A stretch of 64,000 nucleotides of DNA from Brachypodius melanocephalos. Taxonomy: Eukaryota > Chordata > Aves > Passeriformes > Pycnonotidae. A program made the translations under genes and the position numbers. The notes beneath the pieces are model-generated. The model was not told where the DNA came from. It was given only the letters and a program-made list of their open reading frames with translations, and did no database searches. Location of the stretch: assembly GCA_013398615.1 (NCBI GenBank), contig VZSR01003806.1, positions 2,749,094-2,813,093 on the forward strand. Reading direction: 5' to 3'. Shown one piece after another: positions 12,701 through 23,895 of this stretch; the first letter of the stretch is position 1; the number at the start of each line of letters is the position of its first letter.

Positions 12701-15215
12701 ATCCCTCCAAAGATAAGTTATACTGGTTCTCATAGTACTGCTGCAACAAGGTACTTTTTGTACCCAGTCTCTCTGCACAGTCAAAGGAAAGAAGTAGGTG
12801 GTTCTGAGGACCTAAAGCCAAACACCAAAATGCCCACAGCTGTCAAACCGCACATGGGCTGCAAGTGGATGCTTGGTTTGTCCTGACACATAAACCTGAA
12901 AAACAAATACTGCTCAATTCAGAATGCTGGGCACTGTGTGGCAGGCATGTATGGCTGTTCCCACTAGAGGATAAACAGAGGCTGTGTCCAGCCCATACAG
13001 TCAAACTGCTGCCATCACAGTTTCATACGAGTTAAATAGGAACTGAAACATAGGTATGATTTCAAGAACAACACCAGCCAAAGACTGTTACAAATATGCA
13101 GTCTGATTGTGGTTTTATTTTTGACTGAAGAACTGGCACAATTCTTCTGAAGCCTGAACTATGTGTCCAAAAACAACAGATGAATCCTACCCTTCATGTA
13201 CACATTTGTCTCTCCTGACTATGGCAAAAACCATGGCTGACAAGCTCCAGTGCAGCAACCTACATCCAAAATGCAAAAGCTGAGGTGATCTGAGGCACAT
13301 GCATAATGCTAAACCATGGAAAATGTTTTGACAGCCCAAGCTAATTCAGTGGAAGCACACGACAAATAATTACCAAGGGTAAAATGGTTTTTATAACTCC
13401 CATGTTAGATAAAAATGGACATTCAAATTGTATTCTTAGAACAGCACCAGAGTCCAGAACATACCAAATAGGAGCAAAGTCAGAAGACTCAAAGGGAGAA
13501 GTAAGGACCATGTGGAATGCTGCAATGTATTCAGTACAGTCAGTTCTGAGCGCTGTTACGCGGTTGTCTGCATGTGGAACAAATATTTGATGGCACCAAA
13601 TCCTATTGTTCAGCCCAACAGTTTTCCACATCTATCCATCTTTCAAATAAATATTAGTAGACTGACAGTCCAGCATCTCAAGGGATTTATTTTTGAGATA
13701 AATAAGCATGATAAGTGAAAAGGGTATAATGTAGCAGGACTAGAATGACCTAAAATAACTGACACGTAAGATTATTTTCTGGAAAAATCCAGAAGCCAAC
13801 TGGGGCTTCACTATGTGAATATCATTGAACAATGTGTTATAATGCTTCCAAACACAGAGAAGAAATGCAAGCCCAACACCAATAAATGTCTTTTGTTCCT
13901 TATTGTGCCTGGCTTTATGGATTTCCGTTCCTAAAGGATAAAATTTTGCTGCTTGCAGTTATTAGGTCATGAGACAATCCATTTGCCTCAGGGTCATAAA
14001 ACTGCCACTATTTTCTCAGCAATTAAAGGAAGCCAAAGTAATTGCACAGTACAACTCAAAGGTATACACAGAAATCTATGCACAGCTCTGGAAGTACAAG
14101 GGAAATCCTTGTCATGTTGATAGCAGTAACAAATCTCATTAACTTCATGGCACCAGAATTAGTTGTAAACACTTGCTGAGAAAAGTTCTTGGTCATTTTA
14201 CCTATGACACCTGTGTTACTTGAGGTAGATCTAATCAGGGCTGCATTTTGCAGAATGTACAAGTTGTGCTGGACTGGAATAAATGTGTTAGAAACCTTCA
14301 AGGGTTCCCAGTCAGAAAGATGACGGCCTGGAAGGATAAAACTGGCTCTTTTGAAATACTGCCTGTGGTAGCATAATTGACAAAATTTAATCCCAAGGAT
14401 TGAAACCACTTGGACCAAATATTCAGCTGAATGAAACCACCAAATCTCCAGGCTTTCTTTTTGACTAAGAAACATTTATCATTGATTCTTAAATAAAAAT
14501 GAAACAAAAGAAATAATGCTGACATTTATGATCTCTTCTCTGATTTCTTTTTCTCAGTGTTTCTGGAATTCTTAATTTGTCCACTTTTTATGAGGATATA
14601 TCACAGAGGAAGCTTTCCACCCCATCCAGTACTAAGGGGACCACAAGAACTAATGCTCATGTATCCAAGAAAAATATTTATTGTATATTTTCTCTAAATT
14701 GCCTTTTATTATTTCTTTAAAACATAGATATATTTTAAAAATTTCACTTATTTTACAGAGTGCTTTTCTGGGAAAGAAATAATGTAATAATTAATTACTG
14801 AAAGCAGAAAGCATTGATTATTTCCAGGGAACAATGACTTCTCAATTTAAAATACTGTTCTGTTTCAAAATTACCTATATATTTTTCTTTTTTAACCTTA
14901 ATTTAGCTTTTAAATTATCAGAACTGAAAAAAAAAAGATTTTCTGTTTGCTTCAGCATCAGCTCTTTGCAGACTTTTGATTCACCAAAAAATTTTAGTTT
15001 AAACCATGGTCTGACTCAAAAAATTATTTTACTTTTTGGAGTTCATCATAATCTGCTCAGGTGTACACCCTTGGCACTGCCTCTTGATGCTTTGCCATTG
15101 TATGGTGAACTTTTCTGATCAGTTCAACCCACTGAGATGGAGGAGGACTCATCCTGGTTTTCCTGTGGGTTACAGGAAGAAATAGCAGCCTGGTGACAAG
15201 ATCCCTTTTAAACCT

Positions 15216-15229
15216 GTTGCCATAGTAAC
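15216..15229. promoter_or_regulatory. perfect RFX X-box match in DLGAP2 intron
   Basis: GTTGCCATAGTAAC fits the bipartite RFX consensus GTNRCC-(0-3)-RGYAAC at every specified position, with a 2-base spacer. It sits within a longer inverted repeat, CCTGTT...AACAGG (15214-15231). RFX factors regulate ciliary and neuronal genes. One such match is expected by chance in roughly every 130 kb of uniform sequence, so binding is unproven. Confidence 0.35.
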
Positions 15230-15965
15230 AGGCAGACAATCTTTCCTTTTACATAACCTGCAGATTGGGAATTTTTCAAATCGGGGTGCTGTCTCTTTTC
15301 TGCCTGGCTGAGCTCTGTTTTGGATCTGTGACAAACACTGCAAACATTAATTTCCTTTCCCCACAACCACTAGCACCCGGATTTTCCATGTGGTAGTGAA
15401 GGGCCAAAGGGTGACTCCTGTTCCTGGGACAAGGTGGTGGTTTAAATACCCCCACTCTGGGTGAGTTTGAGACAAGGCATTTCAATATGCTGCTGTCTGT
15501 TCTCTTCTGGAGAGAAATTACATTAGAAATAGATGGAAAACCAAGTGAAGTTGCACAATGAAAGGTGACAACTGAACTCAGCACTGAAAGCTGGGATTGT
15601 GTTAGCAATCTTTGCTGATGTTCATGCTGCTGCACTGCTTCTGCCAGTGCAAATTGGCTTGGGAAGACAGTGGCCTATGTGCCCAGCACTCTGACAGAGA
15701 ACTCCAGTAATTTACTTCCACGTGGAAGCATCTCCACCACCCTGGCTGTGCCAAATTTGTCCCATTTCTGACAGAACCCAAGCAGGCAATGATGAATATG
15801 GAGGTAGAACATGGTAACTTTTTTTTTCTGAGGAAGTCGAGAGGACATCATTTAAGCTGCTCATCATAGGAATACATTTAAAAGGCTTCACAGTTTATGC
15901 TTTTGAAAAGGGAAAATCCAGTGAAGACCCTCATTGAGGAGGGCAGGTGTGGCTAAGCAGTCAGT

Positions 15966-16056
15966 CTCTCATATCTCATCTCATCTCATCTCATCTCATC
16001 TCATCTCATCTCATATCTCAATCATCATTATCATCATCATCATCATCATCTCATCT
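15966..16056 (+). repeat. compound microsatellite (CTCAT)n then (ATC)n
   Basis: An uninterrupted run of about eight CTCAT units spans 15974-16014. A short interruption follows, then about nine ATC-type units with one ATT variant to about 16050, then a partial return to CTCAT. Compound arrays like this are length-polymorphic. The array lies inside the DLGAP2 intron. Confidence 0.95.
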
Positions 16057-16887
16057 CTGTTGCAGCCATCACACTCTTCATGGGAAGGTAAATGTTGCAT
16101 GTCAGGTATGCACCCAGGTGTTACAGAGGTCAGCAGGCCATGAGGGAGAGTAAAATGTCCCTTCTTTGCTGACATCTCCCATGGGAAATCATGTAGAACA
16201 GAAATATTTGTTTAAGAATGCATAACCCCCTTTGTATTCTGAGTAGAAATGGATGAATAATTCATTACAAATATTCTATTTAACTATTCTTACACCCTTA
16301 CAAATATCTTCACCTGTTTGTGAATTGACCTTGGGCCTAACAGGATTTTTGCAATTATTTGACATTGTGAGGTGTTTAAGCTTTAGAAATAGCTTCTGAT
16401 CTGCAGATTGTTAGTAAGCATTTGTTGCCAGTGACCTCTAATTAAAATGCTGAACAGTTAGTATGTTTTTATATGATCAGGCCATATGACATGATTTTTT
16501 TCCATGACTGAAAGTGATTTACAGAATAAGTTCTCAAGCATAACTAAGGGGAATTTCAAGTTCAAAATTTATTTTCTGAAAAACATTTCTTATTATTTCA
16601 TTAATATTTTCTACAGTCTTGATTTTCATATCAATAAGCTTCTGCACTAAAGTCTTGGGTACAGAAAAATGAAGGATATGAAGTGGAATTATTTCAAGAT
16701 ATGATGGAACAAGACAAATAAGAAAGGCTATTTTTCTTCCAGTATCTGTTCATCTAGTCACGATAAGCAAATTATAGTGTGACACTGAATCATATTGGGG
16801 CACATCATATCTAAAACCTCTTGAAAATTTGAAAGGCTTTTATATTGTCATACCAAACCACCTGGCTATGTATTTTTTATTTTATGA

Positions 16888-17090
16888 CAGAAAGATAGCC
16901 CAGTGGTTAGAGGATGAACTCGGGAAATCTGCAGTCAAGTTTTCCATCAGCCATGAATTATTTTTATGGTTCAGGCCAAGGCCATGGGCAGGGGTGTCAT
17001 TTGCTGTGGAGATGCTTGACCTAACCTCACTGGTCTCTTGTAGACTCTCTGCTTCGATTCCTCACAGGACTAGAATAAATCTTCTGTATC
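16888..17090 (+). mobile_element. MIR-like tRNA-derived SINE relic
   Basis: The segment begins AGCCCAGTGGTTAGAGGATG, which resembles a tRNA A-box region, followed by a weak B-box (CAGTCAAGTTTTCCA). Its downstream part, ACCTAACCTC...CTTCGATTCCTCAC, resembles the conserved MIR core. It is highly diverged, and the subfamily cannot be set by eye. Confidence 0.5.
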
Positions 17091-18560
17091 TCTGAGTGTT
17101 AGTGTCACAAACCAGGGAAACACTCTGTGGCCCATCTAGGAATTTAACCCAGAGTGTCAGTGTGCCTGCTGGTCACTGTGCCTGCTGATTACTGGGATGA
17201 GAGTCACTGTTGTGGTTACTCTCTGTGGCCAAGCCGTGTGTCTGACCAAAGTCCCACCAGCTCCAGTCAGTCTACAGATGTTTAACTATCCCTGGATGTT
17301 CTGGTGGAAGGTGCACCAGGGCATGGATGTGGCACAGAGGAGAGCCAAGAGCTCACTGACAACCCCTCCTCTGTCCTTGGGAAAATTTCCTGTAGTTCCT
17401 GGTACATGAAGCTAAAACCCTTGAGAAGTGTTCAGACATGGACTGCACTGAGTAAGGAGAGATAATTAATAGAGTAGAAGGACAGACAGACTGAAAAGAC
17501 GGGACTTTATTCATGTTTTCATTTCAAGAACAGCCATGTCCTTTCTTCCTTCCAATACATAAGGTCATAAAGGCATGATCATGCAATCAACAGTGATTAA
17601 ATAACCATGAGTTACTGTCTGACATTTGAACCTTACCAATTAATCAAAAGCATCAACTGTGAAGTGAAAATACATTTTTGTAACCTGCCCTTAACTCCCT
17701 TACAGGGTACTTTGCAACTGGGGCATGTTAAGAGCATTATTAGTAACTGCAACCTGTTTTACAGGTTTCAACCTTTTCCCAAACGTCAACTCAATGCCCA
17801 TTCCTGAAGAGAAAATGACAATTTACTGTAGTAAAAAGCCTTTAGTGCAAGCTCTCTTTCTTTGCTTGACATCAGATGCTGCTAACGATAAAATTTGTGT
17901 AAAGTAAAGGTTTTCCTTACCTGGAAAAAGGAGTTAAAATAATTTTTTCAATAATCTATTTTCCCTCTTTACTCTGTGCATGTACTACCTATTAAAATAT
18001 ATGTTTAAAGAGAAGCTAATCCCATCTTACCTGTTCACATTTCTTTAATTATTTGAATGTCTTTCAAACATGGCATTTTTCTGTCTCTTGTTAAGATCGC
18101 ACTATTTGCTTTTGACATCTAAAGAAAAATATTACCTTACCTTTTACATGTCTAAAGTAAACAAGACTGAGAAATTTTCAGATAGCACAGAAAAGAGTAG
18201 TTTGATTATTTTTTTTTCCTAATACAGTAACATTGTTTAGATAATATAAACACCAGCTAGAAGAAAGCTTGGAATGAAAGAACTTCAGTTTCCTTGAGAC
18301 TTCCAGTGAGCTGCTTGAGATTACATGTCAGATCTCTTGCTCCCATCACCATGCCCTGCTACCTTTATTTTCTTATTTGATTAACCAAGTTTCTTATTTG
18401 AGATATTCCTAGTGAAAAGAATAAGAATTTTTGGTGTGAGTGTGAATCTTGTAACAATAATACTTATCACCCTGAATTCTGGTAACAAATAAATGTTAAT
18501 AGAAAACCTATGAAGTATTGTTCTCAAAAAATGACTGTTAATGCCTGGATAAGCTTTTTC

Positions 18561-18578
18561 TTTTTTTTTTTTTTTTTT
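18561..18578. repeat. poly-T tract
   Basis: Eighteen uninterrupted T residues, or poly-A on the gene strand. No adjacent processed gene copy was recognised, so this is simple low-complexity sequence. Confidence 0.9.
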
Positions 18579-21400
18579 GAATGAATATATTGCACTTCTG
18601 CCTGTTTTAACTAATGAGCTCTCTTACAGAATCAATAGTGGGAAAGAGTTGAGACCAGTCCTGTCCCTTGACATCTTTTTCCAATTAAGGCAGTGGATTA
18701 TTTTATTAAAAATATTATTTCATGACTATTCAGCATTTTCACTCTGGTGAGATACTGTGCAAACATTAATTAAACCCCACCAAAGCCCCAAACCCCACTA
18801 GGAAATTCTAAACCCATTTGACAAACAAGGACCTGGAGCCAGAGACTTTTCAGTACCAGAGAGATCATCACTTGAAGCTCCTTGGGACAATGAGAGTCTA
18901 GAATAATGAATGGCCCTGCAGTTAGAGCTACCTCAAAGAACATCCTCCTGTCTTGACTTAGGGCAATTTATTTTACTTCTCAAGGAAAGTCCTTTCTGTG
19001 TTTTCTTCAGGGATGAAGGTCTCTAGCAGTCTGTCAGATTGAGGCTGTTCATACAAAATAATGACATAGTTATTGGGTTATGTATATACAGAAAGTGAGT
19101 CCATTTCCACAGTCCAGGGATTAGAGTATCCACCCAGAATTGTATTTCTCTCCAATGAATAATTAACTTTATACACGTGCAACAGCAAGAAAAACTGAAG
19201 ACAGAAGGATCTGCTTGCAGTTTTTTCACTTATGTTGTTGTGCTGGTTTTGCACAGAAGTGCAAATGCAGTTCATTGATTTGAACACAAATCTTCAAGTG
19301 ACAGGACACAACATTGGGGCAAAGACAAAAAGACAGATATGTCCTGTCCATCTGTGGAGGTGCAGCACATTAGCATAGCTGTAACCACAGAGCTTGTCTA
19401 CACAGAATTTAACTAACTATCCCACAACTTTTCTAAAAGTCTTTCCAATTTTGGTGGTTTTCTTTAGGGAAGAAGGTGATACCATATGTTTTTACCTTAC
19501 TGGTGATATCCAGTCCACTTACTTTGACCACCTCTAGTTTGGTAATTAAGTCCTGTCAGGAGGACAGGATTTTCTACTGAAAATATTGAAGGCACCCACC
19601 TCTTTCTGTGTATTATCCAGCAATCTTTGATACTTACTTTCAGTAATAAGGTCAAAATTTAGGAGGAAGGACAGATTTTTTCGTTGCTTTTGGCATTTTT
19701 TTTCAGTCATTTGGCCACAAATAGTTGAAATGTTTGAAAGCAGCTTAATTTCTTTGTAGTCTAGTTGTTATTTGTTGTTCTTATTGCTGTTTTATTTTCC
19801 TGTTTCTCATTTCTGACTAATCCCCCATCTTCTTCCCAGTCAGGGTTCTGCATGATTGGTCAGTTAGAACGTATCTTTGTCTTAATCTTTGATTACCTAT
19901 TTTGTAAGAGGGTCTTTGCTCCTATAGACACCTGACATTTAATATTATTGACTTGTATATAATTTACTCTGGCTCCAGAAATCCTGCAGTTCTCTCTAAA
20001 ACAAATGGGAAGAACAGTCTTGACAGACTTGTAAAACATGACTTATCTCACTCTCCATTAAGCTTCTAAAGTAGGCCAAACCTGCTATGTCCTAGAAAAG
20101 TCTATCACTCTTCATTGACTCTAAAAGAAGTCCTAAGATCTACAGTTTAGACATCTACATCTAAAATATTTTCCAACTCTCAGATGAGATGAATTCTAAG
20201 CCAAGGCATCTGAATTCCTTCTTGTGCGCTATGAAATGGGACAGCAGGGTGAAAAAACTCCAAATGCCCAAGAAAGCTGAGAGATTTGTTCATTTCATGA
20301 CTCCTCCATAGGATCCACTTGTGACATTCCTAGGAAGCCTCATGTTTGATGATATCTTCCCTTTTAAACCACTTTGATTAAGGCAGACACTGTCTGAAGC
20401 TTCTTCAGTCTCTTCCTTAACACATTCTTATGTCTAATGTTTGGACTGTATCCTGTAGCTTTTTTCACTTTTTTTGCAATGTTAAGTGAATAAACAAGTC
20501 CAGTACAGATATTTTTACATTGAACATTTATGACACTCCCTGATTTAAGTACAACTGAGTGACAACACTACTTGTTTGAGAAGATCCTCTTCTGAGAGAT
20601 TAGCTAAACACAAGGACGCAGCCAGTTTGAATTCACGCTCCTTGTTCTAACTGCTTGGGTAGTTTTCCTTAACACAGCAACTATAATTTATCTTCCTAGC
20701 AGTGGGTAATAATATGGTCAAGGCAAGAGTTTATAATATTATTGTCAACTACAACAATATCCTAATTAAAAAACCCCACAAACCTGTTGCAACATATTAA
20801 CATAAGCATATGCAAAAAAAAAGAAAAATTACTTTACACTGACTTCTGAAATGTAAGTAAGCTCATGTTGAATAAAGGGAGTTTTAAGTAGCAAACACAT
20901 AGAAACCATTTCCTATATTGCTTTTCTAAAAATAACCACGTGAAGTAATTGCATATAAATCAAAATTTTGACGGATTTCACATAAACCAGTGACAATCTG
21001 AGTATGAAATTCCAGGAACAGAAATTCAATTTTTCACAATCGAAATGTATAAAGCTGAAGCCAGTGGGACATTTTAGTACTAGCTTTGTAAGACAGAAGT
21101 ATCAAGATTTTACTCATGGGCTTTAAGAGTTTCTATTTCTTCTTGCTTCTGGTGTTTTTTTTCAAATTGAAAAGGTAACATTGAAAACTCTGTCTGCATT
21201 TAGGATGTTCTCTAAAGAGCAAGACAAAGAGAAAAAGACAAAAGAAGGAAGGTTGGCAATTTCCTTGAACACCCTCTTTTGAATTCTCGGTTGTCTGAGT
21301 GTTAGTCATATCTGATTATTTCCCTTTGCATTCTCTAACCTTACGAGCAGGTGAGGAATGCCCAGCAGGGTTTGACTGAGGGTTCTTTGGCCTCTGTCAG

Positions 21401-21498
21401 CGGCACCGGGCGGTGCCGTGCCTGCCGCGGGCTCGGTGCGGGGCTCGGCTGTGCCCGGAGCAGCGCCCGGCGCCGGCCCCGCACAAGCAGTACCGGGG
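21401..21498. promoter_or_regulatory. isolated CpG-dense patch beside the DLGAP2 66-bp exon
   Basis: I counted about 16 CpG dinucleotides in roughly 100 bp, in a window that otherwise has very few. The patch lies 22-119 bases inside the intron from the donor of the 66-bp exon. It contains a perfect 7-bp inverted repeat, CGGCACC at 21401-21407 and GGTGCCG at 21412-21418, around a 4-base loop. The CpG density suggests protection from germline methylation, as at a promoter or small CpG island. A GC-rich element affecting use of the nearby donor, or an old GC-rich insertion, are alternatives. No TATA box or initiator was identified. Confidence 0.35.
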
Positions 21499-21519
21499 AT
21501 CTGAGAGATGTGTCTGTAC

Positions 21520-21585
21520 CTAGCTCCTCCTCTGGCGTCCCTGGAAAACTGAAGCTCGACTTGAGCAGATCGCCACCCTCTTCTT
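21520..21585 (-). CDS. DLGAP2: DLGAP2, 66-bp upstream coding exon (symmetric, phase 1-1)
   Basis: This short exon encodes EEGGDLLKSSFSFPGTPEEEL plus one base at the 3' end and two at the 5' end. The acceptor is strong, a long T/C tract ending ...TCTTTTCAG at 21586-21587. The donor is CTAG|GTACAG with the exon edge at 21520. The last base G joins the first two bases of the next exon (AC at 7493-7492) to make Asp, giving EEELDQQYSWSP. This matches the known DLGAP2 N-terminal run, in which an acidic stretch, then ISFPGP-like residues, then EEDLD precede QYSWSP. That continuity across 14 kb is the main evidence for the exon. The length is divisible by three and both boundaries are phase 1, so skipping would keep the frame. 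The region is predicted disordered and acidic, with no known domain. The preceding coding exon was not found in the window. Confidence 0.88.
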   Translation of the reverse strand, partial: KKRVAICSSRASVFQGRQRRS

Positions 21586-23824
21586 CTGAAAAGACAGAAA
21601 CAAAGTAGCTATTTAATAACGCTGATATTTTTCTACATCCAGACATAACCCTCCACTTGTTTTTAAATTCACTCAGTTATTACCCTTCAGGACCTCTGTT
21701 AATGTGAAGCTGCTGAGTTGCTTTTATCTGTAGTATCTATCCCTTTGCCAGTCTTTCAAATGTTCTTCTATCGGTAATATTATTAATTATTATTAATTTA
21801 ATTTTGCTAGACATTTTCAAGTCACTAGTGTCATAATATTCATAAATGCCTTTTTTGTAACATCTTTTACATTGTTCTTTCCAATTTTTCTTAGTCACAT
21901 TAAATTGTATTGCCTTTTAGCCTTTCTGTAATTATTCCAGAAGAGTCCTTATTGCTGGTCCTCCAGTTGTACCTCTAGCACTTCCCACACATGATTCTTA
22001 AGCCATTTTTATTACCTTTTATATACAAACATTTCAATTCTGCCATTGTGAACTATGACGATGCTGTGATGATGACCTTTTCCTCTCAATAACATTTACT
22101 TTTTTTCCAGAGATAACTTTTGTAATTCTGAAACAGTATTTAAATGTGGATGATACGTATATGCTGTATGAATGCAGAAACCACCTGAACAGCCTGAGCA
22201 CAGCTATGAGCTACCCTGCTTTTATCCCTTTCAGAGCTGCAGTTTGTTGCTTCTGCATTGCCCTCTCGTCATGCTGGCATATAAACTAATTTTGGACCAG
22301 GCACCTAATCTAGATATTTCTGTAATGGAGATGCAAATGGAAAATTGGGTCAGTAACAATTCCATAAGAGACAAGATTTGTTTCAGAATACATACATTAT
22401 GACACAAAATGTGCTAGTAATATGTTTCATGTGTTTACTCAATACTACATTTTTAATGTTTTTTATTTTTTCCTTATTCTCTATGTTTGTTGGTGTCTCA
22501 AGTGGGTGGGAATTGTTGAGTATACACAGCCTTCCATTTTCCTCTCTGTTATCATCTGTGTATGTTACAAGACACCCCAGAAGAACTGGGAAATAATGAA
22601 GTACTTCATATTCTCTCACTATACATTCAATCAGAAGCTCTTGAAAGAAAGATAAAATCTGGTATTGCAGAACATTTTTTCCTGGTGCACAACCAAGGAC
22701 TGATGACTTCCAAAAAACTTACATCAGTTCATGTTATCTTATCCTCAGGGAGACATTTGTGTAATGCCAAGCCAACTCAGACTTTTCTTAAGAGTACCTC
22801 AATGAGACTAGCTGGTTTTTGTGGTACAGCTTACAATAGACACACAGTTCTGCCTGTTTCAATGCTCCATTTAACAAACACATGATTTTGCATATTTCTT
22901 GGTCTTGGTTACACTTTGTATTTGTACTCCTATTTTTTCCCAATTATCTCACAGCAAGCAAAATGAGTGAATATACTCATGTGGATCTCTCAAGCAATTG
23001 TTCCGAGGTTTTGACAATTTCTGAGGTTAAGAATATCTAATGGATAAAAATGAGTTATATAGCACAGATACTGCATAGAAAATTAGTTCCAATGATGTTA
23101 AGAGTGTTGGATAAGCTGAGCTGTCAAATAAACATCCTGTTTATAAACTCGATTGTTAAATAAACTCAGTCTGCTAAAATACAGCCGACAAGAGATTTCA
23201 GTAAGTGATGGATGAAAAGTCATACACAATTTAAAAAATGACTGGCATATGAATTTAAATTAAACTTCATTTGGAGAGGTAATGGACAACTCTAATTAAA
23301 TAAAAGCACAAATTAGGCAGTTTCCATGGAGACTTTGCTCACATGATCTGCCTATATTTTATAACTCACATGCTTGTCCTCTAATGTGGCTGCACGGGAA
23401 TCAGTTATAAGTAATGTAAGTTATAACAAAAATATTCAGAAGGATCCTTTATATTCCTGTAAGTATGAGATCTTACCGCTAACTTCAAGATAGATAATTA
23501 TATATTTTTTATATTTATCAAAGAAGATAGTTTTATATTTTTGAAAAAGCTACTAATTGATTCCAAAGGTCTATCATGCACGTATGTTCAGAAACACTTA
23601 CTGAATGAATGTATAACATTATTTCACCTTGCAAGAAACCAGCATTATAAAACAAATCTGCCCAAAACTAGACTAAGATGCTAAGAGTAGGCTAATCAAG
23701 ACTAAACATTTGGGGGTGTGAAGTGACTGAGGAGAAAAAAAAAAATTCTTTTTCAAAGTTAAAGGGAAAGGTCATGCAATGAGATCTGTAAGTCAGATTC
23801 TGACCTTGCTGTAAGCATTCTTGT

Positions 23825-23895
23825 GAAAATTTGGACAATCCACTTAATCTCTTTCTGTCTCAATTTCCCATTAGAATTAGGATTAAAATTAATTT
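23825..23895 (+). mobile_element. MIR-like SINE core fragment
   Basis: TTTGGACAATCCACTTAATC, followed by TCTTTCTGTCTCAATTTCCC, resembles the MIR core (a TTGGGCAAGTCACTTAACCT-like segment followed by a CTGTGCCTCAGTTTCC-like one). No tRNA head was recognised, so this is a fragment. Confidence 0.5.

Larger units (their letters stand above)
7494..21519 (-). other. DLGAP2: DLGAP2 intron between the 66-bp and 1,070-bp exons
   Basis: This 14,026-bp phase-1 intron starts GTACAG at 21519 and ends ...GACAG at 7494 in gene orientation. It is AT-rich. It contains a CR1 3' fragment (9600-9742), a compound microsatellite (15966-16056), a MIR-like SINE (16888-17090), an 18-base T run (18561-18578), an RFX X-box match (15216-15229) and a CpG-dense patch at its donor end (21401-21498). 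Open frames inside it (up to 139 codons, 14056-14475 minus) show no recognisable domain and are taken as chance. I see no further DLGAP2 exon in it. Confidence 0.88.

Noticed and set aside
14056..14475. 139-codon minus-strand frame inside the DLGAP2 intron
   Set aside because: No family recognised. The sequence near 14100-14160 vaguely recalls old repeat 3' sequence, but I could not follow any family with confidence.
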